Below are positions 1-10,027 of a stretch of DNA of 52,528 nucleotides, in pieces; position 1 is the stretch's first letter, and the number at the start of each line of letters is the position of its first letter. The stretch lies in contig NZ_CADIJO010000036.1 in assembly GCF_902859705.1 (NCBI RefSeq), positions 1-52,528 of the forward strand, given 5' to 3'. Under the pieces are notes generated by a model, which ran no database searches, was not told the origin of the DNA, and saw nothing but the letters and a program-made list of their open reading frames with translations. The translations under genes were made by a program, and so were the position numbers. The stretch comes from Achromobacter deleyi (GTDB lineage: Bacteria; Pseudomonadota; Gammaproteobacteria; Burkholderiales; Burkholderiaceae_B).

Positions 1-1
1 C

Positions 2-3000
2 GTCGGGTATGACGGTATCGATGTGTCGGCCCTGACCGGCGCTGGCGCTACGACTGGTGTATCCATCGACGTCGCGGCCCTGGGCGGCATGTACGCCAAC
101 AGCATCCGGCTCATCGGCACCGAAGCGGGCGTCGGCGTGAACATCGGCGGCAACCTTGCTGCGCTGACCGGCACGCTGACCGTCAGCGCCAATGGCGACG
201 TCAAGATTCTGCCGTCTGGCCGCATGCAGGCTGCCACTGACCTGTCGGTGCAGAGCGGACGCGATATCGTCAACGACGGTACGGTCACGGCGGGCGGCGC
301 GCTGGCGCTCAACGCGCCCGGCTCGGTCATCAACACCGGCGCCGTGTCCTCGGCGGGCAACGCCAGTGTCGTGTCGGGCAAGTTGGACAACCGCGGCACC
401 TTCACGGCCGGCTTGCAGGCCGATGGTTCGATCAGTCCTTTGGGTGCGCTGAGCGTGCAGGTCAATAGCCTGCAGAACGCCGGCACGCTGATGGCCGGCG
501 GCAACGCTACGGTCACGGCCGATGCGCTGGGTCTGTCGGGTGGCAAGTTGGTCGCGGGCGGTGCGTTGACGTTGGACGCCAACGGCACAATCACCAATCG
601 CGCCGGTTCCGTGTACGGCGGTTCGGTGTTGCTGCGCGCATCCAGCCTGGACAACACGGGTGGCAAGCTCACCAGCGGGGCAGGACTGACCGCCAACGTC
701 GCAGGCGCGGTCGACAACACCGCCGGCACCCTGGCCGGCGCTGGCGCGGTGGCCATCGCCGGCCAATCCATCGTCAACGCGGCAGGCGGCGTCGTCTCGG
801 GCGACAGCGTCGCGCTGCGGGGAACGGCCGGCATCAACAACCAAGGCGGTTCCGTCCAAGCCAACGGCACGCTGCGCGTAGAAACGGCCGGCGCCGTGAA
901 CAATCAGGGCGGCAAGCTCACCGTCGCCAACACCGGCGCCTTGCAGAACCAGGGCGGCGGCTTGTACGGCGGTTCAATCGACGTTAAAGCCGCGAGCCTG
1001 TCCAACACCGACGGCAAGGTCGTCAGCGGCGGGGCGCTGGACGTAAACACCACCGGCAACCTGGACAACACTGGCGGCACCGTTGCCGCCCAAGGGCAAG
1101 CCACGCTGAACGCGCAGACCCTGTCCAACACCCGCGGCATCGTCGCCGCCGCCAATCTGACGCTCAAGACGCAAGGCCTGCTGGACAACCGCGCCGGCCT
1201 GATCCAGGCCGACAACCTCTTGGCCTTGACGGCCGGCAGCCTGAACAACCGCGACACGCTCGCCAATGGCACCCCTGGTGCGAGCGCAACAACGACCGCC
1301 CAAGCAGGCGCTACACCAACCTCGACCAGCGCCTTGGGCGTGATGGGCAAGCAGGTCACGGTCAACGCCAACGCCATCGACAACCAATCCGGCCGCATCG
1401 GCGCGGGGCAAGACCTGGGCGTTGCCACCGGCACGCTCGACAACACGTCAGGCAACGTCTCATCCGACGCCAACGCCAAGCTCGCGGCGAATAACCTGAT
1501 CAACAGCAGCGGTGCGGTGACAGCCGGCAATTCCCTGGAACTGACCACCGGCAACCTGGACAACGACGGCAAGCTCCACGCGGGCCAAGACCTGACGATC
1601 ACCGCCAACACGCTGACCAACCGCGCCACCGGCGAACTGATCGCGGGGCGCAACACCGAACTGAACATCAGCGCGATGCTGACCAATGCCGGCCTCATCG
1701 ATGGCGGCTACACCCGCATCACCGCTGGCAGTCTGACCAACACCGGCCGCATTTACGGCGACCGCATCGGCATCCAGACCCCGACGCTCATCAACGACCC
1801 CAACGCCGTCATCGCCTCGCGCGGCGACCTGGACCTGGGCGTCGGCACGCTCGCCAACCGTGAACACGCCTTGATCTATGCCGGCGCAGACCTGCGCATA
1901 GGCGGCGCCCTGGATGCCACGGGCAAGGCGATCGGGCAGGCGCAATCGCTGTCCAACGAATCGGCCACTATCGAAGCCGAACGCAACGCCGACATCGCGG
2001 CGGCCAGCATCCAGAACCTGAACCCGCACTACGCCAGCGAAGTGGTCGAAACCGCGCGCGGCCCCAAGCTGTACTACCGCCTGGAAAACGCCACCGAGCT
2101 GATGGATGGCGACAAGCTGTGGCTCTGCGACGGCGTCACCACCCTGTGCGGCAAAGACCCCGAAACGTTCCTGGACAACGATTCTGACCGCCGGCTGCTG
2201 CTGCCATCCACGACCTATCCGGAATCGCGCTACGGCCCGCCCTTCGACTATGTACGCGGCAAGAAAGGCAAGGCGGGCTCTACCGCACCCATTCCGCCCG
2301 CGTATGCGGCGGGCTATGTGGACTACGACGCCGATGGCAATCCCAGGGACGTACCCGAACGGTTCAACTACGGTGCGGCCGAGCGTGTCTGGCAAGTCTT
2401 CGGCATAACCCCCCCAGAGGGCAGTCAACCTACCTGGCGTGAACCGCCCTGGCCGTGCCGCAACCCGACCGAATGCGACGCCGAGCGCTCCCGCCGCGCC
2501 GCCTTCGACGCGGCTTACGCGGCCTACAAGGCGCCCTTTCTGGAACTGGACCGCCGTATCCGCGCGTTCAACGCAGACTTCGACAGCCGCATGGTAGAGA
2601 ACTTCTTCTACTACAAGGTCGACGAAGTCGTCTCCGAAAGCCGCACGGTATCCACAGACCCGGCCCGGATCATTGCCGGCGGCAACGCCCGCTTCACGGG
2701 CGCCGTCACCAACGACAAGAGCCGCATCATCGCCGGCGCCACGCTGTCGGTAGACGGCCCGTCAGTCAACAACATCGGGGCCGAAGGCGAACGCCGCATT
2801 GCGCGCAAAGGCATCGAGGTACGCACCATCGTCAAAGGCGGCGGCCGCAAGGAAAGCCGAACTCCCTACGAAGACGTCGTGGCCGCCGAACGCTTCGAGC
2901 TGGCTGTGGCCAGCGCCACCGGCAACACCGCGCCACCGGCCACCGGCAACGCAAGGCCCGACGCCAGCGGCATCACCAACCCCTTGGCGCCGGCCCAATT

Positions 3001-6000
3001 GATTGAATTTTCCACGCCCGGCAAGTTCGTCATCCGCGTGCCCACGCTGGCGCCCGTCCTGCCGACCAACGCGCTGTACCGCGTGATGTCGGCCCCGGAC
3101 GCACCCACCCTGATCGCCACCGACCGCCAGTTCCTCGGCTCGCGCACCATCACGTCCAGCGACACCCTGCTGCGCCAACTCAACCAGAACAGCAGCTACC
3201 TCCTCAAGCGCCTGGGCGATGGCTTCTATGAGCAGAAGCTGGTGGCCGAGCAGATCATGCTGGCCAGCGGCCAGCGCTTCGTAGGCGACTACACCGACAA
3301 CGAAACCCAGTACAAGGCGCTGCTTGCCGCGGGCGCCGACTTTGCCGGCAACTTCGGCCTGACCATCGGCACCGCCTTGACACAAGACCAGATGCGCCAC
3401 CTGACCGGCGACATCGTCTGGCTGGTCGAGCAGACCGTCACGCTGCCCGATGGCACGCAACAGAAGGTGCTGGCCCCGCAGGTCTACCTGGCCGTCAAAC
3501 CGGGCGATCTGCGCGGCGACGGCACGCTCATCGCGGGCCGTGCAACGCAGATCAACACCACGGGCGACCTCAACAACAGCGGCACCCTGGGCGCGCGCAA
3601 CGCCCTGGTCGTCAACGCGCAGAACGTGCGCAACAGCATCGGTTCGGTCCAGGCCAAGACCGTCAACCTGACGGCCCGCAACGACATCGACAATCTGGCC
3701 GGGCTGCTCAAGGGCGAATCGGTCGCGCTGAACGCCGGCCGAGACATCAACCTGATGTCCAGCACGCAGACCAACGCCAACGGCGGGGTGAGCAGTACGC
3801 GTATCGATGGCGTGGCGCGGATTGATGCGGGAACCTTGAACGTCCAGGCGGGCCGGGACTTCAACGCGCAGGCCGCGGCTATCAGCGCGACGGGCGATGC
3901 CGAAATTCAAGCCCGCCGTGACATAAATCTGACGACGTTCGAAGAGCGTTATGCAGAGTCGTACCAGTACGGTAAGAAGAACCGAGCCGACATGCGGTCA
4001 GCGACCGAGATCGGCACCCAGATTGCGGTGGGCGGCAACCTGACTATGCTCGCCGGGCAGGATGTCAACGCGCGGGCGGCCCAGGTGTCTTCAATGCAGC
4101 AACTGGGCGTCGGGGCGGGACGAGACATCAACGTGTTGGCGGGCGACTCCAGCGCCTATACCTATAACGAAACGTACGACCGGAAGAAGGGATTCCTGTC
4201 GACCAAGACCAGCCATCGGCTTCGCGAAACGGAGTTGACCCAGGCTGTCGGCGCGACCTTCGGCGGCGACACGGTGGCTATGCTGGCCGGGCGCAACATG
4301 ACGGTGGTTGGCTCGAACATTGTGGGCGACCATGATGTGCAGATAGGCGTCGGCCGCGATTTGCTGGTCCTGGCCAAGGAGGGGTCCTACAAGGACTACC
4401 AGTACGAGAAGGTCAAGAAGTCGGGTCTGGGCGGTGGCGGTGGCTTCAACCTGGGCTACCAAAAGCAAGAACGCACGGACTGGAACCGCGGTGCCAGCGG
4501 CGGCTATTCGGCCAGCACGATCGGCAGTGCAGGTGGCAATCTTTTTATCGATGCCGGTAGAGATGTCGGCGTCATGGGCAGCAATCTGTTGGCCCAGGAC
4601 GGCAACATCTCCATTGCCGGCCGCAACGTTGCCATCATCGCCGGTGTCGGCGAGGCCCGGCAGCACGAGTACCACGAGTTCAAACAATCCGGTCTGACTA
4701 TCGGCGTCGCCGGAGGCATTCTGGGTGCCGCGCAGCAGATACAGGGCACGTTGCAACAGGCCGACGAAGCCAAGAGCGGGCGCCTTGCCGCAGTCAAGGT
4801 CGGGCAGGCAGCGTATCAGGCGGTGCAAGCCAAGCGGACGATGGACACGGCCAAAGGGGCGAAGGCCACCGCAGCTGAAAAAGAGGCCGCCAGCGCCCAG
4901 ATCCAGATCAGCATCGGCGCCAACAAATCCGTCAGCGAAACCAAACGCACGCAAGAGACGGCATTTGGCTCGTCGATCATGGCGGGCGGCAGTGTCTCCA
5001 TTGTCGCGCTGGGGGAAAAGGGCGTAGCCGGCACGGGCAACCTGTCCATCATCGGCAGTGACCTGGCCGGCAAGAACGTATTGCTGGCGGCGACCAACGA
5101 CCTGATGCTGCAAAGCCAGGTGCTGACGTCCACCGAAGTCTCCACCAACAAAAGCAGTGGCTGGAAGCTTGGCGTGGGTATCGGTGTATCCGACAGCGGC
5201 AGCGGTGGCGGCATCAATATCTTTGCCAGCGGCTACGTCGGTAGCGGTAGCGGCAAGGGTAACGGCACGACCTATCGCGAAACCCAGGTCAGTGCGCGCG
5301 ACAACCTGACGCTGATCTCGGGCGGCAACACCATTCTTGAAGGTGCCCAGGCGCGCGCGGACAGCATCCGTGCGGACATCGGCCGCAACCTGATCCTGGT
5401 CAGCCAGCAAGATTCGGATCGCTACGACGCCAAGCAACAGCAGGCCAATGCAGGCGGCAGCTTCAGCTTCGGTTCGATGACAGGCAACGCCTATCTCGGC
5501 GCCAGCGTGGGCAAGACCAAGTCCAACTACGACAGCGTCGTGGAACAGACGGGGCTGTTCGCCGGCAAGGGCGGCTATGACATCTACGTCGGCAAGCATA
5601 CGCAGCTGACGGGCGCCGTCATCGCCAGCGACGCCGAGGCGACCAAGAACTGGCTGTCCACGGAAACGCTTGGCTTCAGCAACCTGCACAACCAGGCCGC
5701 CTACAAGTCGACCACGGTGGGCATCAGCCTGGGCATGTCCGGTGCGCTTGATAAGCCAAACAAGGGCGATGCCCTGGGTGCAGGCCCGTCGGGTCTGAGT
5801 TTCGCCAGCACCAGCGACAGCGACTCCGGCACGACCCGTGCGGCGGTATCGGCCGGAACGATTGAGGTTCGGTCTGACAAAAACACGGGTCGAGACAGCA
5901 CGGCGGGGCTGAGTCGGGATACAGCCGATGCGAACGGCAGCATCGGCAAGATCTTCGATAAGGACAAGGTCCGCGAGCAGATCGAATTCCAGCAGGCGTT

Positions 6001-7585
6001 TGGCCAGCTAGGGATGCAGATTGCGGGCGATGTGGCAGACAAGCTGAAGAAGGACGATCCCGGCACGTGGGGCGAGCATGGCGTCGGCCGTCTAGCTCTA
6101 CATACGGCGGTCGCCGGTATTGGCGCTGCCCTGGGCGGCGGCAATGTGGCGGGCGCGATGGCAGGCACCGTAGCCGGAGACCTCGCCGCCAGCGTAATGC
6201 GTGACCAGGTTGATCGGGCCGTCGCGGGCTTGCCGGCAGAAATGCGCGATCAGGTGGCCAAAGTCATTTTGAACGTGGTCGCCAGCACGGCAGGCGGTAT
6301 GGCGGGAGGGTTGAGTGGTGCGGGTGGTGCGGCAGCGTCGGATATGTACAACCGGCAATTGCATCCTGATGAAGGCATATGGATCAAGAAAAATGCCAGC
6401 CGCTACGCGCAGGCGCAAGGGATCTCGCTGGCCCAGGCCGAGGCCGAACTGACCGGGCAAGCCGAGCGACAGACAGATTCCGCTGCCGCTGGTCGCTACA
6501 TCGAAAATCAAAATGCCCGCGCGTTTCTATCTCAGATGACCGGCTCACAGGGTACGGGTTTCATCTACTTCGACGGGAAAGCGGACGGAACCTACGACAG
6601 CCACGTTTTGTTCGCTGGTGGCTTGAAAGACAGTGCCACGCTGGCTGAACTGTATGACCAAGCCTGGCGCCATTATCAGACGAACGAGAAAGACCGCACC
6701 AACCTCAGTGGATCAAACCAGGCTCTGAGCGATGCGGCCAGGGACATTGAAAACTTTCTAAATCATCCGTTGGATGCTGCCAAAGTTGTCCAAGCCTTGA
6801 AAGATGAGGTCGCGAAAGCAGAGGCTGCGCAGAACCATGCGTTGGTCCGAACGCTGGAAAGCAAGCTGGCCGAAATTCAGCTTATTGAAAACGGCGGCTA
6901 TTACTTTCCTCGAGAAGACTTTACGCCAGCAGAAAGGGCAGCGATGGGGGCGTTGCTCGGCAGTCTGGAAGGCAAGCTATCGCGGGCACAGATTCAAAAG
7001 TCGGTGGCGCGAGCGAAGATTGAAACGGTTTCGGGCGTAAAAACCCCTTCAACGCCACGGTTGCCGGACTCTTCCGAGACTAGCGCGCCGAAGGTGATCA
7101 GGAATGCCGAGGTTCTGGTCAACGGGAAAGTTGCGCTGCGGCAGAATCCGGCTACGGGGGAGTATGAGGCTGTTGGTCCCAAGGTGCTCGGGCACAGTGA
7201 AAGAAAGGTTGCGGCAGAGGCACCGAAATTAAGGAACCTTTATCCTAATGATCCTGTAATGCCCGGCCCACGTTACGAACTGGTGTTAACTGAATCTGGT
7301 GCGTATAAATATCGAACTTCATCTGGCGAGTTGCGTACTCCAGCCGGCCGGTTTGATTTTATAAAGAAAAACGATCGGATATATATTGCACCCCCTAGGG
7401 GCGATGGTTTTTCGGGGCATTTGTCTCTATCAAAAGGCACTGATGTAGACTATTCAGGGCAGGTGGATTTTTCGCACAAAGGTATTTTAAAGAGATGGGA
7501 TAATAAGTCCGGTCATTATGAGCCGCCTGTGTCTTCAGCCTTCTCGGTAGGGTTTCCGACTGATATTTTTTTTGAAAGAGATTGA
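2..7585 (+). CDS. Filamentous haemagglutinin / CdiA-type contact-dependent inhibition protein, 5' end outside window
   Basis: The frame is open to the left edge, so the real start and secretion signal lie upstream; 2527 residues are visible. Residues 1-60 look like the end of the TPS/haemagglutination domain (GGMYANSIRLIGTEAGVG). Long runs of degenerate repeats rich in N-N-G, LDN and AGR motifs follow, as in FhaB/CdiA beta-helical stalks exported by a two-partner system. A glycine/alanine-rich segment then leads into YNRQLHPDE at about residue 2116, resembling the motif before the variable toxin tip in Burkholderia/Bordetella-type CdiA. The last 80 or so residues (FDFIKKNDRIYI from about 2451, SGHYEPP at about 2503) resemble a C-terminal module of polymorphic toxins; its activity is not known to me. 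Base composition becomes AT-rich from about 7190, consistent with an exchangeable toxin end. The following gene is coupled to its stop codon. Confidence 0.9.
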   Translation, partial: VGYDGIDVSALTGAGATTGVSIDVAALGGMYANSIRLIGTEAGVGVNIGGNLAALTGTLTVSANGDVKILPSGRMQAATDLSVQSGRDIVNDGTVTAGGALALNAPGSVINTGAVSSAGNASVVSGKLDNRGTFTAGLQADGSISPLGALSVQVNSLQNAGTLMAGGNATVTADALGLSGGKLVAGGALTLDANGTITNRAGSVYGGSVLLRASSLDNTGGKLTSGAGLTANVAGAVDNTAGTLAGAGAVAIAGQSIVNAAGGVVSGDSVALRGTAGINNQGGSVQANGTLRVETAGAVNNQGGKLTVANTGALQNQGGGLYGGSIDVKAASLSNTDGKVVSGGALDVNTTGNLDNTGGTVAAQGQATLNAQTLSNTRGIVAAANLTLKTQGLLDNRAGLIQADNLLALTAGSLNNRDTLANGTPGASATTTAQAGATPTSTSALGVMGKQVTVNANAIDNQSGRIGAGQDLGVATGTLDNTSGNVSSDANAKLAANNLINSSGAVTAGNSLELTTGNLDNDGKLHAGQDLTITANTLTNRATGELIAGRNTELNISAMLTNAGLIDGGYTRITAGSLTNTGRIYGDRIGIQTPTLINDPNAVIASRGDLDLGVGTLANREHALIYAGADLRIGGALDATGKAIGQAQSLSNESATIEAERNADIAAASIQNLNPHYASEVVETARGPKLYYRLENATELMDGDKLWLCDGVTTLCGKDPETFLDNDSDRRLLLPSTTYPESRYGPPFDYVRGKKGKAGSTAPIPPAYAAGYVDYDADGNPRDVPERFNYGAAERVWQVFGITPPEGSQPTWREPPWPCRNPTECDAERSRRAAFDAAYAAYKAPFLELDRRIRAFNADFDSRMVENFFYYKVDEVVSESRTVSTDPARIIAGGNARFTGAVTNDKSRIIAGATLSVDGPSVNNIGAEGERRIARKGIEVRTIVKGGGRKESRTPYEDVVAAERFELAVASATGNTAPPATGNARPDASGITNPLAPAQLIEFSTPGKFVIRVPTLAPVLPTNALYRVMSAPDAPTLIATDRQFLGSRTITSSDTLLRQLNQNSSYLLKRLGDGFYEQKLVAEQIMLASGQRFVGDYTDNETQYKALLAAGADFAGNFGLTIGTALTQDQMRHLTGDIVWLVEQTVTLPDGTQQKVLAPQVYLAVKPGDLRGDGTLIAGRATQINTTGDLNNSGTLGARNALVVNAQNVRNSIGSVQAKTVNLTARNDIDNLAGLLKGESVALNAGRDINLMSSTQTNANGGVSSTRIDGVARIDAGTLNVQAGRDFNAQAAAISATGDAEIQARRDINLTTFEERYAESYQYGKKNRADMRSATEIGTQIAVGGNLTMLAGQDVNARAAQVSSMQQLGVGAGRDINVLAGDSSAYTYNETYDRKKGFLSTKTSHRLRETELTQAVGATFGGDTVAMLAGRNMTVVGSNIVGDHDVQIGVGRDLLVLAKEGSYKDYQYEKVKKSGLGGGGGFNLGYQKQERTDWNRGASGGYSASTIGSAGGNLFIDAGRDVGVMGSNLLAQDGNISIAGRNVAIIAGVGEARQHEYHEFKQSGLTIGVAGGILGAAQQIQGTLQQADEAKSGRLAAVKVGQAAYQAVQAKRTMDTAKGAKATAAEKEAASAQIQISIGANKSVSETKRTQETAFGSSIMAGGSVSIVALGEKGVAGTGNLSIIGSDLAGKNVLLAATNDLMLQSQVLTSTEVSTNKSSGWKLGVGIGVSDSGSGGGINIFASGYVGSGSGKGNGTTYRETQVSARDNLTLISGGNTILEGAQARADSIRADIGRNLILVSQQDSDRYDAKQQQANAGGSFSFGSMTGNAYLGASVGKTKSNYDSVVEQTGLFAGKGGYDIYVGKHTQLTGAVIASDAEATKNWLSTETLGFSNLHNQAAYKSTTVGISLGMSGALDKPNKGDALGAGPSGLSFASTSDSDSGTTRAAVSAGTIEVRSDKNTGRDSTAGLSRDTADANGSIGKIFDKDKVREQIEFQQAFGQLGMQIAGDVADKLKKDDPGTWGEHGVGRLALHTAVAGIGAALGGGNVAGAMAGTVAGDLAASVMRDQVDRAVAGLPAEMRDQVAKVILNVVASTAGGMAGGLSGAGGAAASDMYNRQLHPDEGIWIKKNASRYAQAQGISLAQAEAELTGQAERQTDSAAAGRYIENQNARAFLSQMTGSQGTGFIYFDGKADGTYDSHVLFAGGLKDSATLAELYDQAWRHYQTNEKDRTNLSGSNQALSDAARDIENFLNHPLDAAKVVQALKDEVAKAEAAQNHALVRTLESKLAEIQLIENGGYYFPREDFTPAERAAMGALLGSLEGKLSRAQIQKSVARAKIETVSGVKTPSTPRLPDSSETSAPKVIRNAEVLVNGKVALRQNPATGEYEAVGPKVLGHSERKVAAEAPKLRNLYPNDPVMPGPRYELVLTESGAYKYRTSSGELRTPAGRFDFIKKNDRIYIAPPRGDGFSGHLSLSKGTDVDYSGQVDFSHKGILKRWDNKSGHYEPPVSSAFSVGFPTDIFFERD

Positions 7586-7592
7586 GGTTTGA

Positions 7593-8045
7593 ATGGAGTC
7601 TAAATCGAGTCTTGAAGATGTTAATGGCCTGTTGTCCGATCTTTTGAGGCGCAGGGAAAGCGTAAAAGAAAGTAAGCTGTGCAAGATTTTAAGGGGGCTT
7701 TCACCCGATGAGAAATTTCTTGTTATCGAAAAGCTGAGTGAGGGAAATGTCCGTATGGCAGCTTCAGTTGCTGCTAGGATTAATTTTCCTGAATGGTTGT
7801 TGTCTGATTTGTTTGTCAATGTGCTGAAAAGAGGGGGAAGCAATGAAATAAAACAATACGTTGCGCACTTGTTTGTTCATAGAATGGCTGCAAATAAGAT
7901 GTTGGGTGTTTTAAAAAAAAATAAAGGGTGTTATTCAAAAAGTGTGCGCTTTGCTGCTTACTATTTGAGTAAAAGTGGATCGATTTCAGAAAAAAGTAGG
8001 GCGAAATTTTTAGATATTTTCGACAGCGTAAAAAATGACGAATAG
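7593..8045 (+). CDS. Probable immunity protein for the adjacent CdiA-type toxin tip
   Basis: This 150-residue protein has no family I recognise. It starts 7 bases after the toxin gene stop, and a GAGG ribosome-binding site at 7584-7587 overlaps that stop, so translation is probably coupled. Position directly behind the toxin tip, low GC like the toxin end, small size and a helical, charged sequence without signal peptide or membrane segment are the usual marks of a CdiI immunity protein. Assignment rests on position, not homology. The expected role is to bind and block the cognate toxin in the cytoplasm of sibling cells. It is the last gene before the IS element. Confidence 0.65.
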   Translation: MESKSSLEDVNGLLSDLLRRRESVKESKLCKILRGLSPDEKFLVIEKLSEGNVRMAASVAARINFPEWLLSDLFVNVLKRGGSNEIKQYVAHLFVHRMAANKMLGVLKKNKGCYSKSVRFAAYYLSKSGSISEKSRAKFLDIFDSVKNDE

Positions 8046-8108
8046 TCAAAAACAATGCTTGAATAATTTCTTATTTGTAAGTTAGGTGCGCTCTTGATGC
8101 CAAGGAAG

Positions 8109-8125
8109 AAATAAGGTGTCAGACT
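8109..8125. repeat. Left arm fragment of hairpin repeat copy 1 (split by the IS)
   Basis: AAATAAGGTGTCAGACT matches the start of the intact hairpin at 11813. The rest of this copy resumes at 9501 on the other side of the IS. Bases 8117-8125 (TGTCAGACT) are repeated at 9501-9509 and form the 9-bp target duplication. Joining the halves with one duplication removed restores a full hairpin. Confidence 0.85.
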
Positions 8126-9500
8126 CTGAGGTTTCCCCACGAATTCATTCGCTCTCTCCAACGGGTCCAGCAGCTTCCAACGGTGTTTGCAGGAGTCCCA
8201 GCACCGACATTTCAGTCAGGACCAGTACCCGTTCTGCATAAACCATGGCTCCTAGCGTAAGCAACGAGATAGTCCGCCGATCTTTGCGATTGTTGGACTC
8301 ATAAGCCGGCCTCAGTTTCCGGCTTTCGGCCAGCTTGCCCACCAGCCACAGCAGGAACGTGGCCAACGCGTGGATCAACAACAAGATCTGCAGACGGGCA
8401 GCGCCCGCGCTTTGGCTGTCCTCGAAGGAGAACCCGAACTGATGGGATTTCAAACTTCGGAAGGTGCACTCGATGCTCATGCGCTTGCGATAGACCTCAA
8501 CAATTTCATGCGCGTTCGCCTCGGTCAGCGACGGCGAGGCGCACAGCAACCACGGTTCGCTTTCCCGCCTGGCGCAGACTTCGCTGTGGCTGCTGCGCTT
8601 GCGTTGCTTGAACTGAGTCAGTGCCTGACGCTGCTGCGGCGGCTTTCGATACAACACCAGTCGAGCTTGCACGGGACAGGAACGGATCATTTCTTGTTCG
8701 CCCAAATCGCTCGGCCGAGCGTTGGCGCGGGCGTAATCGGCCGTGCAGCGCCGCCACGGATCGTCCCCAGATCTAAGAAACGTGCGTCCACGGATACGTC
8801 CTACCCAGTACCAACCCAGCTGATTCAGATAGGTGAACCAAGGGCCGCGGAATCCCGCATCGGTCACGACGATTGGCCGCAAGCCCTGTGGCAGCAACGA
8901 CTTGAGCTGGGTCAGGAACGACCGTTCAACGCTTGGCGAGTTCTGATCGCGCAGCGGATGGACGCTCTCGTAGATAGGCACCGCAGCGCCGCGTATCCAT
9001 AGTGCCGCACGCAATACCAACCAGCTCCTGTCAGCCTTTAAATCAGACCAATCCACCAGGATCACGGGGCGCTTGTCCTGGACCATGAACTGCCGGCACA
9101 GCAATTGATAGAACAGGGGACGCTCGTTATGCAGATGGCGATTACCCAGAAGCCTGTCCACACGCTTGATCCGATGCCGTATTGCTTGACCCGTCGGCAG
9201 ACCACGCGCCAAGCCACTGAGCGTCAAACGCCGCGTCGTCATCGCACTTCGCACTGTGCTTATCAAGGCGCGGAGCCGGTTCAAATGTAGGCTGGGGATC
9301 GAATCCTGGAGCAGTTTCTGCAATACTCCCACTGCGTGCATGGCCTGTCTTCCTTCAAACGGTTTGGTCGCTTGATGAAGGGTATAGGACTGGCGCCATG
9401 CACGCCCTGATCACCTGCCCGCGAATCGTTTGACTTCGCCCCACACCTCAAACCTCTGATTTGAAATAGGTTTCCCTGGAAATTCGTGGGGAAACCTCAG
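8126..9500 (-). mobile_element. IS4-family insertion sequence, 1375 bp, complete
   Basis: Perfect 20-bp terminal inverted repeats lie at 8126-8145 (CTGAGGTTTCCCCACGAATT) and 9481-9500. They are flanked by identical 9-bp direct repeats TGTCAGACT at 8117-8125 and 9501-9509. One transposase gene on the minus strand fills the element and its stop codon touches the left inverted repeat. Intact ends, an exact target duplication and an intact transposase suggest recent insertion and possibly current activity. The target is one arm of a palindromic repeat. Family is assigned from the transposase Y-R-E-K signature; the exact IS name needs an ISfinder comparison. Confidence 0.95.
8145..9341 (-). CDS. 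IS4-family transposase (DDE type)
   Basis: This 398-residue transposase cuts and rejoins the IS ends. The DDE residues are visible: D97 in LVDWSDL, D161 in VVTDAGF, and E291 in the signature Y284-x2-R287-x3-E291-x6-K298 (YRKRMSIECTFRSLK), which is diagnostic of the IS4 family. The N-terminal 80 or so residues are helical and basic, as expected for end binding. The length is normal and there is no frameshift. It is the only gene of the element, and its TGA stop begins at the inner base of the left inverted repeat. Confidence 0.95.
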   Translation of the reverse strand: MHAVGVLQKLLQDSIPSLHLNRLRALISTVRSAMTTRRLTLSGLARGLPTGQAIRHRIKRVDRLLGNRHLHNERPLFYQLLCRQFMVQDKRPVILVDWSDLKADRSWLVLRAALWIRGAAVPIYESVHPLRDQNSPSVERSFLTQLKSLLPQGLRPIVVTDAGFRGPWFTYLNQLGWYWVGRIRGRTFLRSGDDPWRRCTADYARANARPSDLGEQEMIRSCPVQARLVLYRKPPQQRQALTQFKQRKRSSHSEVCARRESEPWLLCASPSLTEANAHEIVEVYRKRMSIECTFRSLKSHQFGFSFEDSQSAGAARLQILLLIHALATFLLWLVGKLAESRKLRPAYESNNRKDRRTISLLTLGAMVYAERVLVLTEMSVLGLLQTPLEAAGPVGESE

Positions 9501-9561
9501 TGTCAGACTACGTTTTTGGCCTGAATAGGTGATTTAAAAACGTAGTCTGACACCTTATTTT
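9501..9561. repeat. Hairpin repeat copy 1, main part (right of the IS)
   Basis: TGTCAGACTACGTTTTT at 9501-9517 pairs with the complementary arm at 9536-9561, which ends in CCTTATTTT. Together with 8109-8125 this copy had a stem of about 25 bp and a loop of about 18 bases beginning GGCCTGAA. The A-rich start and T-rich end would let it act as a two-way intrinsic terminator. Confidence 0.85.
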
Positions 9562-9565
9562 ACTC

Positions 9566-10027
9566 GTGGTGTTTGCGGCGGTGAAGGGATTGTCTCCGCT
9601 GGATAGTGATGGGGGCGGGGGCGGTCGCAGGCCGAATGGGGCCGCGGGCGCGGAGAACGGCGCGCTTTATCCGAAATTGAAAGAGCAGCTACAACAGCAA
9701 AATTTGAGGAATATTGCTTCTCAAGATCCGAGATTGGCCGCGGCCATCAAAGGGAGTGGAAATGCTAATCCAAACTTTTCTGTAGGAAAAGGAACGCGCT
9801 TGGAAGCAGAATATTTGGGAAAAATCTGGGTTGGTGATGGGGCGCATCCGTTAAAAGGTGTTCCCGGTGGATATATAAGCGCCGACGGCTCTAGAGTTTA
9901 CAGGCCGCCGACAGCTAAGCCAAACACTCCCGCTCAATATAATCCGACAGGGGTTCAAGCAAATTTTCAATTGCGAGATCCAAAAACTGGAGCTTCTATT
10001 TCAAATGGGCATTTGATCGTTAAATGA
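9566..10027 (+). CDS. Displaced polymorphic-toxin C-terminal fragment (orphan CdiA-CT-like)
   Basis: A 153-codon frame starting at a GTG and open upstream into the hairpin; no convincing ribosome-binding site is visible, so it may not be expressed on its own. The sequence begins like a linker (SPLDSDGGGGGRRPNG), then continues with a module (LGKIWVGDGAHPLKG, ADGSRVYRPP, ANFQLRDPKTG, ending SNGHLIVK) that resembles the terminal domain of many haemagglutinin/CdiA-type proteins. No stalk or secretion domain precedes it. It overlaps the next immunity gene by four bases (ATGA), so it is probably the tip of an older toxin displaced together with its immunity gene. Enzymatic activity is unassigned. 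Confidence 0.65.
   Translation: MVFAAVKGLSPLDSDGGGGGRRPNGAAGAENGALYPKLKEQLQQQNLRNIASQDPRLAAAIKGSGNANPNFSVGKGTRLEAEYLGKIWVGDGAHPLKGVPGGYISADGSRVYRPPTAKPNTPAQYNPTGVQANFQLRDPKTGASISNGHLIVK

Noticed and set aside
4091..5689. 532-codon minus-strand frame inside the haemagglutinin gene
   Set aside because: It is a shadow of the repetitive stalk with no domain or start signal.
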